A stretch of DNA of 64,000 bases from Streptomyces sp. CB02980 (GTDB lineage Bacteria; Actinomycetota; Actinomycetes; Streptomycetales; Streptomycetaceae): contig NZ_JACSCH020000022.1 of NCBI RefSeq assembly GCF_014451325.2, positions 1 to 64,000 of the forward strand. Reading direction: 5' to 3'. Positions within the stretch are counted from its first letter, which is position 1. Every line of letters begins with the position of its first letter. Shown in pieces: positions 9,062-16,722 of the stretch. A program made the translations under genes and the position numbers. The notes below the pieces were generated by a model that saw only the letters and a list, made by a program, of their open reading frames with translations, searched no databases and was not told the DNA's origin.

Positions 9062-9616
9062 TCAGCCCAGGTACTGGATGTCCCCCACCAGCGTGGCGCT
9101 GACGTGGTCGTGGTCGAGGAGGTTGACCCGGGCGTTCATCTTTCCGCTGCCGGCCACCATCGCGTAGTTGCCGGTTCCGCCGGTTATCTTGAACGTGCCG
9201 GTCGGGTAGACCAGGGTGGCCGTCGACACCGGCGCGGTGAGGGCGTAGCTGAGGTTGAGCTTGTCGCCGTCGGCCTCGGTGAGCGTCAGCGTCCCCTTGA
9301 TGTCGTACTTGCCGGGGATGGTCGCGAGACACACCACCTCGGTCTGGGACCAGGTGGCGCTGCCGACCGGCTTGCCGGTGGCGGTCCCCGTCCCGACCAC
9401 GTTGTAGCCGTTACAGCCCACGGTGTCCGGATGCGTGGTCGCGACCACGCCGAAGTTCGAGGCGATGTCGACGGTGGGCAGCCATGTGTCGGCGACGATG
9501 CCCGCGCGGTCGGTCTCGGTGGCGAACGTGACGCCGGCCGTCCCGCCGGTGATGAGTACCGCCGCGGCCGCCACCCCTGCGGCGCGCGCGAGCCATCGGT
9601 TCGTGAGTCTTGTCAT
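9062..9616 (-). CDS. Secreted protein, possibly beta-barrel, unknown function
   Basis: The 184-residue product starts with a clear Sec signal peptide: MTRLTNRWLAR, then an Ala/Val-rich stretch and a likely cleavage after TFA near residue 33. The mature part is threonine-, glycine- and valine-rich. It has two cysteines (VGCNGY and VVCLAT) that could form a disulfide, and a TGTFKITGGTGNYAMVAGSG segment. That segment recalls repeats of secreted dirigent or allene-oxide-cyclase-like barrels, but the assignment is weak. The start is fixed by a GGGGGAG ribosome site. It lies downstream of the peptide exporter on the same strand, 168 nt after the second ABC gene, so it could be part of the same system. 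Confidence 0.75.
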   Translation of the reverse strand: MTRLTNRWLARAAGVAAAAVLITGGTAGVTFATETDRAGIVADTWLPTVDIASNFGVVATTHPDTVGCNGYNVVGTGTATGKPVGSATWSQTEVVCLATIPGKYDIKGTLTLTEADGDKLNLSYALTAPVSTATLVYPTGTFKITGGTGNYAMVAGSGKMNARVNLLDHDHVSATLVGDIQYLG

Positions 9617-9783
9617 CTTCTCCCCCGGAATGATGCAGAAATTGCCCAACTGCGCCTATATGAAGGCCTGTTGGGGACAGCTTCCCTGATCGAAAGCCCT
9701 TCCGTCGAGGCATTCCGGCATTTCCGTCCGGGAGGCTCGGATTCCGAAATGTGCCCTCTCCACGAATCCGCGCGGGGCGCCCG

Positions 9784-12744
9784 TCAGCCGAGCTGGCGGC
9801 GTACGAGCGCGTGGAACGGACCGCTCGTGTCGGCGAGCAGTTCGGCCGGCGGTCCCTGCTGGGCGACCCGGCCGTCCGCCATGACGATCACCCGGTCGGC
9901 GTCCATGACCGTGGACAGCCGGTGGGCGATCACGACGCGCGTGGCGCGCAGCGTGCGCGTCGACTCGATGACGACGCGCTGGGCCTCGTTGTCCAGGGCA
10001 CTGGTGGCCTCGTCCAGGAAGAGGACGCGCGGCTTGCGGATGAGGGCCTGGGCGATCATGAGCCGCTGGCGCTGACCGCCGGACACGGTGCCGCCGCCGT
10101 CGGACAGCATGGTGTGCATGCCCATGGGCATGGCCTTGATGTCCTCGGCCAGACCGGCCATGGCGGCCGCCTCCCAGGCCTCCTCCGGCGGGTACGGCTC
10201 CGCCCCGCGGATGCAGTCGAGGATCGAGCCGGAGAACGGCTGCGCGTTCTGCAGGACGACGCCGCACTGCCGGCGTACGGCCGCCCGGTCGAGTGCCGTC
10301 AGATCCTGGCCGTCGTACAGCACACTGCCCGCGACCGGCCTGTCGAAGCCGATGAGCAGGCGGAGCAGGGTCGACTTGCCGCAGCCGCTGGCCCCGACGA
10401 TCGCGACGAACTCGCCGGGTCGCACCTGGACCGACACGTCGTCCAGCACGAGCGGACCGTCCTCGGTGTACCGGTAGGACAGGTTCTTCGCCTCGACCGC
10501 CCCGCTCAGCACCCCCGGCCGGGTGCTGGAACCGCGCACCTCGGGGGTCTCCCGGAGGACCGGCCCGATCTGTTCGAACATCGGCTGCACGGCTGCGGCC
10601 GAGATGAGCGCGCCGGTCAGCTGGGTGACCGAGGACAGCAGGATCGTCACGGCCGTGCTGAAGGTGAGGAACTCGGCGGCGGACATGCTGCCCCTGGCCG
10701 GTCCCGCGAGCAGCATGAACATCACCAGCATGCACAGCGGCGGGCTGACCGCGTTGAGGACGGTGATGACGTTCTTGATCCGGCCGATCCGCTGCTGGAG
10801 CTCCCGGGTGCGGGCGAACTCCCGCGCCCAGGCGGCGTAGGCGAAGCTCTCGGCGGCGGCCACGCGCAGCTTGGGCAGCCCGCGCAGGGTCTGGAACGCC
10901 TGGTTGTTGAGCTTGTTGCCGAGCGTGAGCAGCCGCCGCTGGTACCGCAGCTGCCACAGCCCGAGCCCCAGGAAGAGCGCGGCGATGACGAACAGCATGG
11001 CGAGCGCGACCAGGGCCAGCGGCACGCTGTAGAAGAGCAGCAGGACGAGGTTCATCGTGCCGACGGTGCTCGCCTGCAGACAGACCGAGCCGATGCCGGA
11101 GAGCACGCTGCGGATGGCGCTGACGCCCATGGCGGCGCTCGCCAGCTCTCCGGTGGAGCTGCCGGCGAAGAAGGTCACCGGCAGCCTCAACAGCCGGTCC
11201 CAGACGGCAGGTTGCAGGGTGGCCTCGATGCGGCCCTCCACCCGCAGGATCGCGATGTTCTGCAGCAGCATGAAGGCGGCCGAGACGACACCGGCCGCGA
11301 CGAGCGCGAGCGCCGTCTGCACGATGAGGCTGTCCTCGGCGCGCGGTACGTACTCGCCGAGGACCTTGCCGGTGGCGATGGGGACGAGCGCGCCGAGGCC
11401 GACCGCTACCAGGCCGCCCAGGAGGAGGCTGCGCAGGTCGCCGCCGGTCCCCCGCAGACTGAAACGGAGCAGGCGCAGCAGGCCCGGCCGGCCGTCGGGC
11501 AGCGGGCGGTAGAACATGACGGCTGCGGGTTCGAAGGTGCCCTCGTCGGCGGCGCCCACGCGCTCCCGGGTGCCGGTGGCGGGGTCGACGGCCTCGTAAC
11601 CGCCGCGCCGCCACAGCAGGGCGACCGGTGCGCCGTCCTCCTCCCGCCGTCCCACCAGGGGCCCGCTGTTCTCGCGCCACCAGCGGCCGTGGAGGCTGAC
11701 GACCCGGGTGCGGATCCGCGAGGCGAGTGCGATGCGTTCGACGGGATCGATCCGCCCGGCGTCGGCGCCGGTCCCGACCGGCGCCGACAGGGCGATGCCC
11801 GCCTCGCGTGCGACCAGCCGGCACACGGCGAAGGCCGCGTCGTCGCCCCCGCCGCGTCCGGACGCCCCGCGCGACCGGCCGCCGGAGCGGCCGATGGAGG
11901 CGATCAGGGCCTGGTCGGCCTGGGTACGGGCGGCCTCACCGGCCTCGATGCCGGCCGCCGTACGGTCCTCGTGGGCGCGCTCGACCTGTTCGATCCAGTT
12001 GTCCAGGGCGTACAGCAGCCGGTACTGCTGGTCGACCATGCCCTGCCACATCGCCCCGTCGACGAGAAGCGCGGCCGCGGTGTCGTATCCGTCGTACCCC
12101 TCGTACACGGCGCCGTACTGGACGCTGCCCGGGGTGATCTGCATCCACAGGACGTCGTCGTCGGCCGCGCCCGCGCCGGCGGTGGCGCGGCTCTCGAGCG
12201 GCGCCTGGTAGAGGACGCGCAGGCCGCGCCCGATGCCGAGCGCGAAGGCGTTCTCCAGGGGGCTCAACGGCACCTCGGCGACGCCGTACTCCCCCGGTCC
12301 GTACGCCTCCGGCCCGAACCGGCCCTGTCCGTACGGGTCGTAGCCGTACTCTCCGTGCCCGTACTCTCCGTGCCCGTAGCCCCCGTGGCCGTACTCCGCC
12401 TGTCCGTGTCCGTACTCCCCGTGTCCGTACGGCTGCAGCTCGCGCAGTTCGATGCGGCGCAGCAGGCAGCCCTGCAGGGGTCGGCCGATCAGGGTGTGGC
12501 CGGGGCCCTCGGCCGGGCCGAGCAGCAGCGTGCCCGGTGCGAGGCGGCCCAGGAAGTGCCAGTGGCCCTCCTGCGCCGCGTCGATCGCGAACAGGTCGAG
12601 CTCGCCCTCGACGACGAGCCACAGCACGAGCGGCCCCTCCAGGGACAGGCTGCGCATGCCCGTGCAGTCGAGGGGCGTACCGAGCCCGCCCAGGGCGGCC
12701 ACGACCGGGTCCAGGACGGCGGGTGCGGGGTGGGAGGACGTCAC
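9784..12744 (-). CDS. NHLM-type bacteriocin exporter, second ABC protein (permease-ATPase)
   Basis: The 986-residue protein has a long N-terminal soluble part (about 1-430), a six-helix ABC exporter domain (about 435-720) and an ATPase with Walker A GASGCGKST, signature VSGGQ and Walker B VLFLDEATSAL. This layout matches the NHLM bacteriocin-system ATP-binding partner that lacks a peptidase. In that family it pairs with the C39-containing ABC protein encoded just upstream. The N-terminal part begins with a domain resembling a cyclic-nucleotide-binding fold. An odd Gly-Tyr-His repeat occupies residues about 106-154. The GTG at 12744 lies one base after the preceding stop (TGAgGTG), indicating coupled translation. 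Confidence 0.9.
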   Translation of the reverse strand: MTSSHPAPAVLDPVVAALGGLGTPLDCTGMRSLSLEGPLVLWLVVEGELDLFAIDAAQEGHWHFLGRLAPGTLLLGPAEGPGHTLIGRPLQGCLLRRIELRELQPYGHGEYGHGQAEYGHGGYGHGEYGHGEYGYDPYGQGRFGPEAYGPGEYGVAEVPLSPLENAFALGIGRGLRVLYQAPLESRATAGAGAADDDVLWMQITPGSVQYGAVYEGYDGYDTAAALLVDGAMWQGMVDQQYRLLYALDNWIEQVERAHEDRTAAGIEAGEAARTQADQALIASIGRSGGRSRGASGRGGGDDAAFAVCRLVAREAGIALSAPVGTGADAGRIDPVERIALASRIRTRVVSLHGRWWRENSGPLVGRREEDGAPVALLWRRGGYEAVDPATGTRERVGAADEGTFEPAAVMFYRPLPDGRPGLLRLLRFSLRGTGGDLRSLLLGGLVAVGLGALVPIATGKVLGEYVPRAEDSLIVQTALALVAAGVVSAAFMLLQNIAILRVEGRIEATLQPAVWDRLLRLPVTFFAGSSTGELASAAMGVSAIRSVLSGIGSVCLQASTVGTMNLVLLLFYSVPLALVALAMLFVIAALFLGLGLWQLRYQRRLLTLGNKLNNQAFQTLRGLPKLRVAAAESFAYAAWAREFARTRELQQRIGRIKNVITVLNAVSPPLCMLVMFMLLAGPARGSMSAAEFLTFSTAVTILLSSVTQLTGALISAAAVQPMFEQIGPVLRETPEVRGSSTRPGVLSGAVEAKNLSYRYTEDGPLVLDDVSVQVRPGEFVAIVGASGCGKSTLLRLLIGFDRPVAGSVLYDGQDLTALDRAAVRRQCGVVLQNAQPFSGSILDCIRGAEPYPPEEAWEAAAMAGLAEDIKAMPMGMHTMLSDGGGTVSGGQRQRLMIAQALIRKPRVLFLDEATSALDNEAQRVVIESTRTLRATRVVIAHRLSTVMDADRVIVMADGRVAQQGPPAELLADTSGPFHALVRRQLG
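12283..12429 (-). repeat. Coding tandem repeat giving a Gly-Tyr-His-Glu-rich insertion
   Basis: Degenerate units of about 15 nt encode GEYGH-like pentapeptides (YGHGEYGHG and variants, then YGPGEYG) within the N-terminal domain of the second ABC protein. Histidine and tyrosine recur every four to five residues. This is not part of any transporter fold I know and looks like a recent expansion. Confidence 0.8.
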
Positions 12745-12745
12745 C

Positions 12746-15052
12746 TCAGTGCTCCTTGACCAGTTCGGCGTAGGCGCCCCGCGCCGCGAGCAGCTGCTCG
12801 TGCCGCCCGCGCTCGACGACGGTGCCCCGCTCCAGGACGACGATCTCGTCGCTGTCGCGGACGGTGCTCAGCCGGTGGGCGATGACCACGCAGGCGCAGC
12901 CCCGGCGCCGCAGGTTGTCGATGACGAGACGCTCGGTCGCCGCGTCCAGGGCGCTGGTCACCTCGTCGAGGACCATGACGCTGGGGCGGCGTACCAACGC
13001 CCGTGCGATCTCCAGGCGTTGGCGCTGGCCACCGGAGAAGTTGCGGCCGTCCTGCTCGACCCGGCTGTGGATGCCGCCGGGGCGGCGCGCGATCACCTCG
13101 TACACGGCGGCGTCCTCGAGGGCGGCCACGACGGCCTCGTCGGGGATGGAGGGGTCCCAGAGGGCGACGTTGTCGCGGACGGTGCCCTCGAAGAGGAAGA
13201 CGTCCTGGTCGACGAAGGAGACGGAGGCGGCGAGCGCGCCGCGCGGGATGTCCTCGAGACGCATGCCGTCGATGCGGATGGCGCCCTCCCAGGGGGCGTA
13301 GAGCCCGGAGATCAGCCGCGAGACGGTGGACTTGCCGCTGCCGGAGCCGCCGACCAGCGCGACCTGCTGCCCGGGGCCGACCGAGAGCGAGAAGCCGTTC
13401 AGGAGCGGGGCGTCCAGCGGGCTGTAGCCGAAGGTGATGCCGTCGAGCACCACATGGCCCTTGAGGCGGCGGGTGGCGGCGGGCGGCTCGCGCCGTGAGT
13501 AGATCGGGTCGACGGGGAAGTTCTCGACGTCCTTGAGCCGGGCGACGTCGGCCGCGAAGTCCTGGATGCGGCCTGCCACGCCGTTGAGGCGGGTGATCGG
13601 CGTGGTGAAGCTGGTGATGAGGGCCTGGAAGGCGACGAGCAGGCCGACCGAGAGGTGCCCCTCCACCGCGCGCAGACCGCCGATCATCAGGATCAGCGCG
13701 CTGTTGAGCGCGGCGAGTGTCGGGGCGACGATCGCCAGCCACATGCTGGGCACGCCGAGCCGCTGCTGCACGTCGAGGGTGACGGCGTGCTGGCCCGCCC
13801 AGCGGCGGAAGAAGCCGTCCTCGCCGCCGGTGGCCTTCATCGTCTCGATGAGCTGCAGACCGCTGTACGAGGTGTTGGTCAGCCGGGCGCTCTCGGCGCG
13901 GAGTTTCTGGGTGTCGGTGGCTCTCACATGGATCACGATCCGCATGGCCACGACGTTGAGCAGCGCGATGCCGATGCCGACGACCGTCAGCTGCGGGTCG
14001 TACGTCCAGAGCAGCACCGCGTAGAGGACCACGACCACCGCGTCCACGCCGGCGGCGGCCAGGTCCCGTGCCAGTGTCTCGGCGACCGCGTCGTTGGACT
14101 GCAGGCGCTGGACCAGGTCGGCCGGGTTGCGCTGGGAGAAGAAGGCGACGGGGAGGCGGAGCAGGTGCCGCAGGAAGCGGGCGCTGCCGAGCGTGGACGA
14201 GATGATGCGGCCACGCAGCAGGTTGGACTGCTGGAGGAGGGTGAGCACCGCCGTGAGCAGCAGGGCCGCCGCCATCGACGCGAAGAGCACGCCGAGGAGC
14301 GACGTCTGCTCGCCGATCAGGAACATGTCGATGTACGTACGGCTCAGCGCGGGTATCGCCGCGCCGACCACGACAAGGAGGAGGCTGGCGAGCACGGCGG
14401 CGAGGAGGGTTCCCGAGGTGCCGCGCAGGCGGGCCGGCATCGCGCCCATGACGCCGGGCCTGCGTCCGGTGCGGCGGAAGCCCTCGCCGGGCTCGAAGGT
14501 GAGCACGACCCCGGTGAAGCTGGTGTCGAACTCGTCCATGGGCACGAATCGCCGGCCCTTGGCCGGGTCGTTGATGTGGACGCCGCGGCGGCCGAGACGG
14601 CGCCCGATGCCCTCGTAGACGACGTAGTGGTTGAACTCCCAGAAGAGGATGGCCGGCGGCCCCACTCCGGCGAGCGCGGCGAGGTCCATCTGCATGCCCT
14701 TGGCCTTCAGGCCGTAGCCGCGGGCCGCCTTGAGGAGGTTGCTCGCGCGGGATCCGTCGCGGGAGACGCCGCAGGCGATGCGGAGCTCCTCCAGGGCGAC
14801 GAACCGGCCGTAGTGGCCGAGCACCATGGCGAGCGCGGCGGCGCCGCACTCCACCGCCTCCATCTGCAGCACGGTGGGGGTGCGTACGGGGCGGGGCGTA
14901 CGGCCCTTCGGGACGGGCCTGCGGCGCCGGGGGTTTCGGCCGTCCGGCTCGGGGCGGCGGCGCCGGCCGGCGCCCTGCGGCTCGGGGCGGTGCCGCCGGT
15001 GCCCGGCGGGCGGGAGCTGGGGGGTCTGGGTCGTGTCGGGCGACGCGGTCAC
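12746..15052 (-). CDS. NHLM-type peptidase/permease/ATPase (C39 bacteriocin exporter)
   Basis: This is the processing exporter. After an Arg/Pro-rich lead of about 55 residues comes a C39 peptidase domain: catalytic cysteine in QMEAVECGAAALAMV, histidine in NHYVVYEG and aspartate in INDPAKG. The exporter membrane domain and an ATPase follow (Walker A GGSGSGKST, signature FSGGQ, Walker B VMVLDEVTSAL). The family cleaves leaders after a double glycine while exporting the peptide. The leader it would recognise is encoded two genes upstream. The start is uncertain. GTG at 15052 gives 768 residues; TTG at 15064 adds four. A local duplication at this junction moved the original start. Confidence 0.92.
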   Translation of the reverse strand: MTASPDTTQTPQLPPAGHRRHRPEPQGAGRRRRPEPDGRNPRRRRPVPKGRTPRPVRTPTVLQMEAVECGAAALAMVLGHYGRFVALEELRIACGVSRDGSRASNLLKAARGYGLKAKGMQMDLAALAGVGPPAILFWEFNHYVVYEGIGRRLGRRGVHINDPAKGRRFVPMDEFDTSFTGVVLTFEPGEGFRRTGRRPGVMGAMPARLRGTSGTLLAAVLASLLLVVVGAAIPALSRTYIDMFLIGEQTSLLGVLFASMAAALLLTAVLTLLQQSNLLRGRIISSTLGSARFLRHLLRLPVAFFSQRNPADLVQRLQSNDAVAETLARDLAAAGVDAVVVVLYAVLLWTYDPQLTVVGIGIALLNVVAMRIVIHVRATDTQKLRAESARLTNTSYSGLQLIETMKATGGEDGFFRRWAGQHAVTLDVQQRLGVPSMWLAIVAPTLAALNSALILMIGGLRAVEGHLSVGLLVAFQALITSFTTPITRLNGVAGRIQDFAADVARLKDVENFPVDPIYSRREPPAATRRLKGHVVLDGITFGYSPLDAPLLNGFSLSVGPGQQVALVGGSGSGKSTVSRLISGLYAPWEGAIRIDGMRLEDIPRGALAASVSFVDQDVFLFEGTVRDNVALWDPSIPDEAVVAALEDAAVYEVIARRPGGIHSRVEQDGRNFSGGQRQRLEIARALVRRPSVMVLDEVTSALDAATERLVIDNLRRRGCACVVIAHRLSTVRDSDEIVVLERGTVVERGRHEQLLAARGAYAELVKEH

Positions 15053-15114
15053 GGGAGCGGCCAATCGAGCTGGGGGGTCGTGTCGGGCGACGCGGTCACG
15101 GGAGCAGCCAGTCG
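15012..15114 (-). repeat. Tandem duplication across the HlyD-ABC junction
   Basis: A segment of roughly 45-52 bp is present twice side by side (about 15012-15061 and 15068-15114). Each copy contains GAGCTGGGGGG, TCGTGTCGGGCGACGCGGTC and ACGGGAGC. The copy nearer HlyD contains the HlyD stop overlapping a GTG. That GTG opens a 16-codon frame that ends in the other copy. The second GTG starts the real ABC gene. Confidence 0.85.
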
Positions 15115-15923
15115 ACGGGGCGTTGCGCGGCGAGGTGGACGGTTCCGGTGACGGGTGTCGTGGAGTCGACGGCGTACGGGGGCCCGTCGGCCGAGGACCA
15201 CCGGTAGCCGGACGGGGTCGCGGCCGAGCGCTCCAGCTGGACGAGCACCGCGACGGGGTTGCCGTGCCGGGCGAACTGCGCGGCGAGCCTGCTGTCGCCG
15301 AGGAAGCCGCTGATCTGCGCCGGTGTCTGGGGGGCGCGGCCGACGGCCTTGACCCGGCCGCGGAGCACGCCGAACCGCTGCTGGGGTGCGGACTGGACGC
15401 CGAGGTCGACCTGGGCGCCGACGGGGATCGCCGCGCCGCTGTCGCCGGGCACGTAGAGCATGGCCGTCAGGGGGTCGTCCGGGTTCTTCACGCGTTCCAC
15501 GGTCGCCACGTCGGCGCCGGTGGTGACGACGAGACCGGTCTTGGCGAGGAGGGCCGTCACCCGCCCTCCGTCGACCACGCGGACGTCCCGGTCGCCCTGC
15601 GGCGTCCGGACCGTGAGCAGGCGCGCGTCCGGGGACACCAGCTGCCCCTCCTTGGCGTGGACGGCGGTGACCTGTCCCGCGAACGGGCTCTGCAGGAGGT
15701 AACTGCCCTCGGCCCGGGTGAGAACGCCGGGTGCGCTCAGCTTGGAGGACACGGATCCGGTGAATGCCCAGAAGGTCGCGGCGGCCATCACGACGACGGT
15801 GACCGCGAGCACGAGCCGGCCCTGCGGGCGCGCGAACCGTACCGGCAGGTCGAGTTCTTCGGGCGATTGCAGCTTGGAAAGCGCCTTCTGACGGAACTGC
15901 ACGGACTCTTCCTTCGACTGCAT
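15096..15923 (-). CDS. HlyD-like membrane-fusion protein of the NHLM exporter
   Basis: The 275-residue protein has a cytosolic N-terminus, one transmembrane helix at about 37-56 (LVLAVTVVVMAAATFWAF) and a lipoyl/biotinyl-type beta domain. That domain includes LLQSPFAGQVTAVHAKEGQLV and a second half with GGRVTALLAKTGLVV. This is the short NHLM secretion-protein type. In Gram-positive hosts such adaptors link the two ABC proteins to the cell-wall side. It is encoded between the precursor peptide and the peptidase-exporter, as expected for a dedicated operon. Confidence 0.9.
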   Translation of the reverse strand: MQSKEESVQFRQKALSKLQSPEELDLPVRFARPQGRLVLAVTVVVMAAATFWAFTGSVSSKLSAPGVLTRAEGSYLLQSPFAGQVTAVHAKEGQLVSPDARLLTVRTPQGDRDVRVVDGGRVTALLAKTGLVVTTGADVATVERVKNPDDPLTAMLYVPGDSGAAIPVGAQVDLGVQSAPQQRFGVLRGRVKAVGRAPQTPAQISGFLGDSRLAAQFARHGNPVAVLVQLERSAATPSGYRWSSADGPPYAVDSTTPVTGTVHLAAQRPVDWLLP

Positions 15924-15983
15924 TCTTCACGGGGCTGCCGAATTGACCGGCGGAAGCCCGCTTGCGATGGGCGGGAAGGGCAG

Positions 15984-16023
15984 CCGTGAACCCCGGAACG
16001 GAAATGCGTTCCGGGGTTCACGG
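15984..16023 (-). terminator. Hairpin between peptide gene and exporter genes
   Basis: A perfect 17-bp stem (15984-16000 with 16007-16023; core GTGAACCCCGGAACG) encloses a 6-nt loop. It begins 9 nt past the precursor stop. There is no T-run after it on the minus strand, so partial read-through is likely. That would give much more peptide mRNA than exporter mRNA. Confidence 0.75.
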
Positions 16024-16032
16024 ATATGCCGC

Positions 16033-16251
16033 TCAGAGACCGGCGACACCGACGTTGACACCGGCGAGGCCCGTGACGACGCCCGGCAGGGCCTGCACGC
16101 CCTGGACGGTCTGGAGCGAGGTCACGGTGCCGAGGACGGTGCTGACGTCGCCGACCACGGCGCCGGCGAGGCCACCGGAGATGGCGAGGCCGCCGGAAAC
16201 GGCGTCAAGCTCGGCGTCGGCGATCTCACGGGTCTCGATGTCGTTACGCAT
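16033..16251 (-). CDS. Double-glycine-leader secreted peptide precursor (bacteriocin-like)
   Basis: The 72-residue product begins MRNDIETREIADAELDAVSGG. This is a classic leader with the conserved ELDAVSGG processing motif, cut after residue 21 by C39 peptidases. The core is 51 residues: hydrophobic, rich in Gly, Val, Leu and Ala, with no cysteine, aromatic, Lys or Arg. It contains GxxxG motifs (GAVVG, GVNVG) that in two-peptide class II bacteriocins drive helix pairing in membranes. No lanthionine, cyclodehydratase or radical-SAM enzyme is encoded nearby, so an unmodified peptide is most likely. A second GG at residues 26-27 is an alternative cut site. The ATG is preceded by GAAGGG. The adjacent NHLM exporter supports the call; the activity is unknown. 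Confidence 0.85.
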   Translation of the reverse strand: MRNDIETREIADAELDAVSGGLAISGGLAGAVVGDVSTVLGTVTSLQTVQGVQALPGVVTGLAGVNVGVAGL

Positions 16252-16722
16252 GTGTGCGCACCCTTCAATTCGTGTGAATGTTTTTACCCCGGCTGGAATC
16301 AAGCACCGTTCCGACGGCGGCCGCGATGTGCAGATGTAAGCACGCGAACGGGTTGCCCGGCCAACCGAGTTGACGTGCTGCGGCACACGAATTCATCACC
16401 GAATCGAAGCACGTTTCGATCTATTTGGCAGATCGCCAGGAGATCACCACAGGTTCTCCGCAGGATCGAGTAACAGAAATCGGCCCTCCGTCGCCCCGGT
16501 GGAACGCAAGGGGACATAGACCCCTCAAACGACGGGAGCGCGGCCGTCATGTCGAGGGGCGACACAAGGGGAGGGGCCTCTTCCTCTTGCACGATGTGAA
16601 GATTCGCCGGAGCGACGCTCGGTGAGGAGGCCGACACCCCGGGTGCCGACCGAACTCCGAGCGCCGCTCCGGCGAAGAGACCTCGACCAGGGCCTCTCCG
16701 ACCCTGATCGGCAAGACACTCC
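16252..16722. promoter_or_regulatory. Upstream region of the peptide operon (471 bp, no gene)
   Basis: No convincing coding sequence lies here. It holds the promoter region of the peptide operon and, at its far end, the terminator hairpin of the MFS gene. A symmetric element ATCGAA-GCACGT-TTCGAT at 16403-16420 lies about 150 nt upstream of the peptide ATG and could be an operator. Local base composition around 16380-16440 is visibly richer in A and T than the genes. I could not assign -35 and -10 boxes with confidence. Confidence 0.5.
16603..16676 (-). terminator. Terminator hairpin after the MFS gene
   Basis: A 20-bp stem with one mismatch (16603-16622 with 16657-16676) lies about 50 nt past the MFS stop on the minus strand. 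It should isolate the peptide operon from the efflux gene upstream. Confidence 0.7.

Noticed and set aside
9751..12759. Thousand-codon plus-strand frame opposite the ABC gene
   Set aside because: It is an antisense artefact of extreme third-position GC. The minus strand encodes a complete ABC protein with all motifs.
12746..15098. Frameshift between HlyD and the ABC gene
   Set aside because: The short 16-codon frame after HlyD is explained by the tandem duplication. Both flanking genes are intact.
16033..16251. Lanthipeptide or other cysteine-based RiPP precursor
   Set aside because: The core has no cysteine, and no LanM/LanB/LanC, YcaO or radical-SAM gene lies nearby. The GG leader and C39 exporter alone do not imply modification.
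16033..16251. Chaplin- or SapB-like surface protein
   Set aside because: It lacks a Sec signal, the chaplin GN-VQ-C pattern and any lantibiotic ring residues. Export is clearly by the C39/ABC route.
16299..16637. A 112-codon minus-strand frame upstream of the peptide gene
   Set aside because: It has no ribosome site and an erratic composition with scattered cysteines. It covers the likely promoter and the MFS terminator hairpin.
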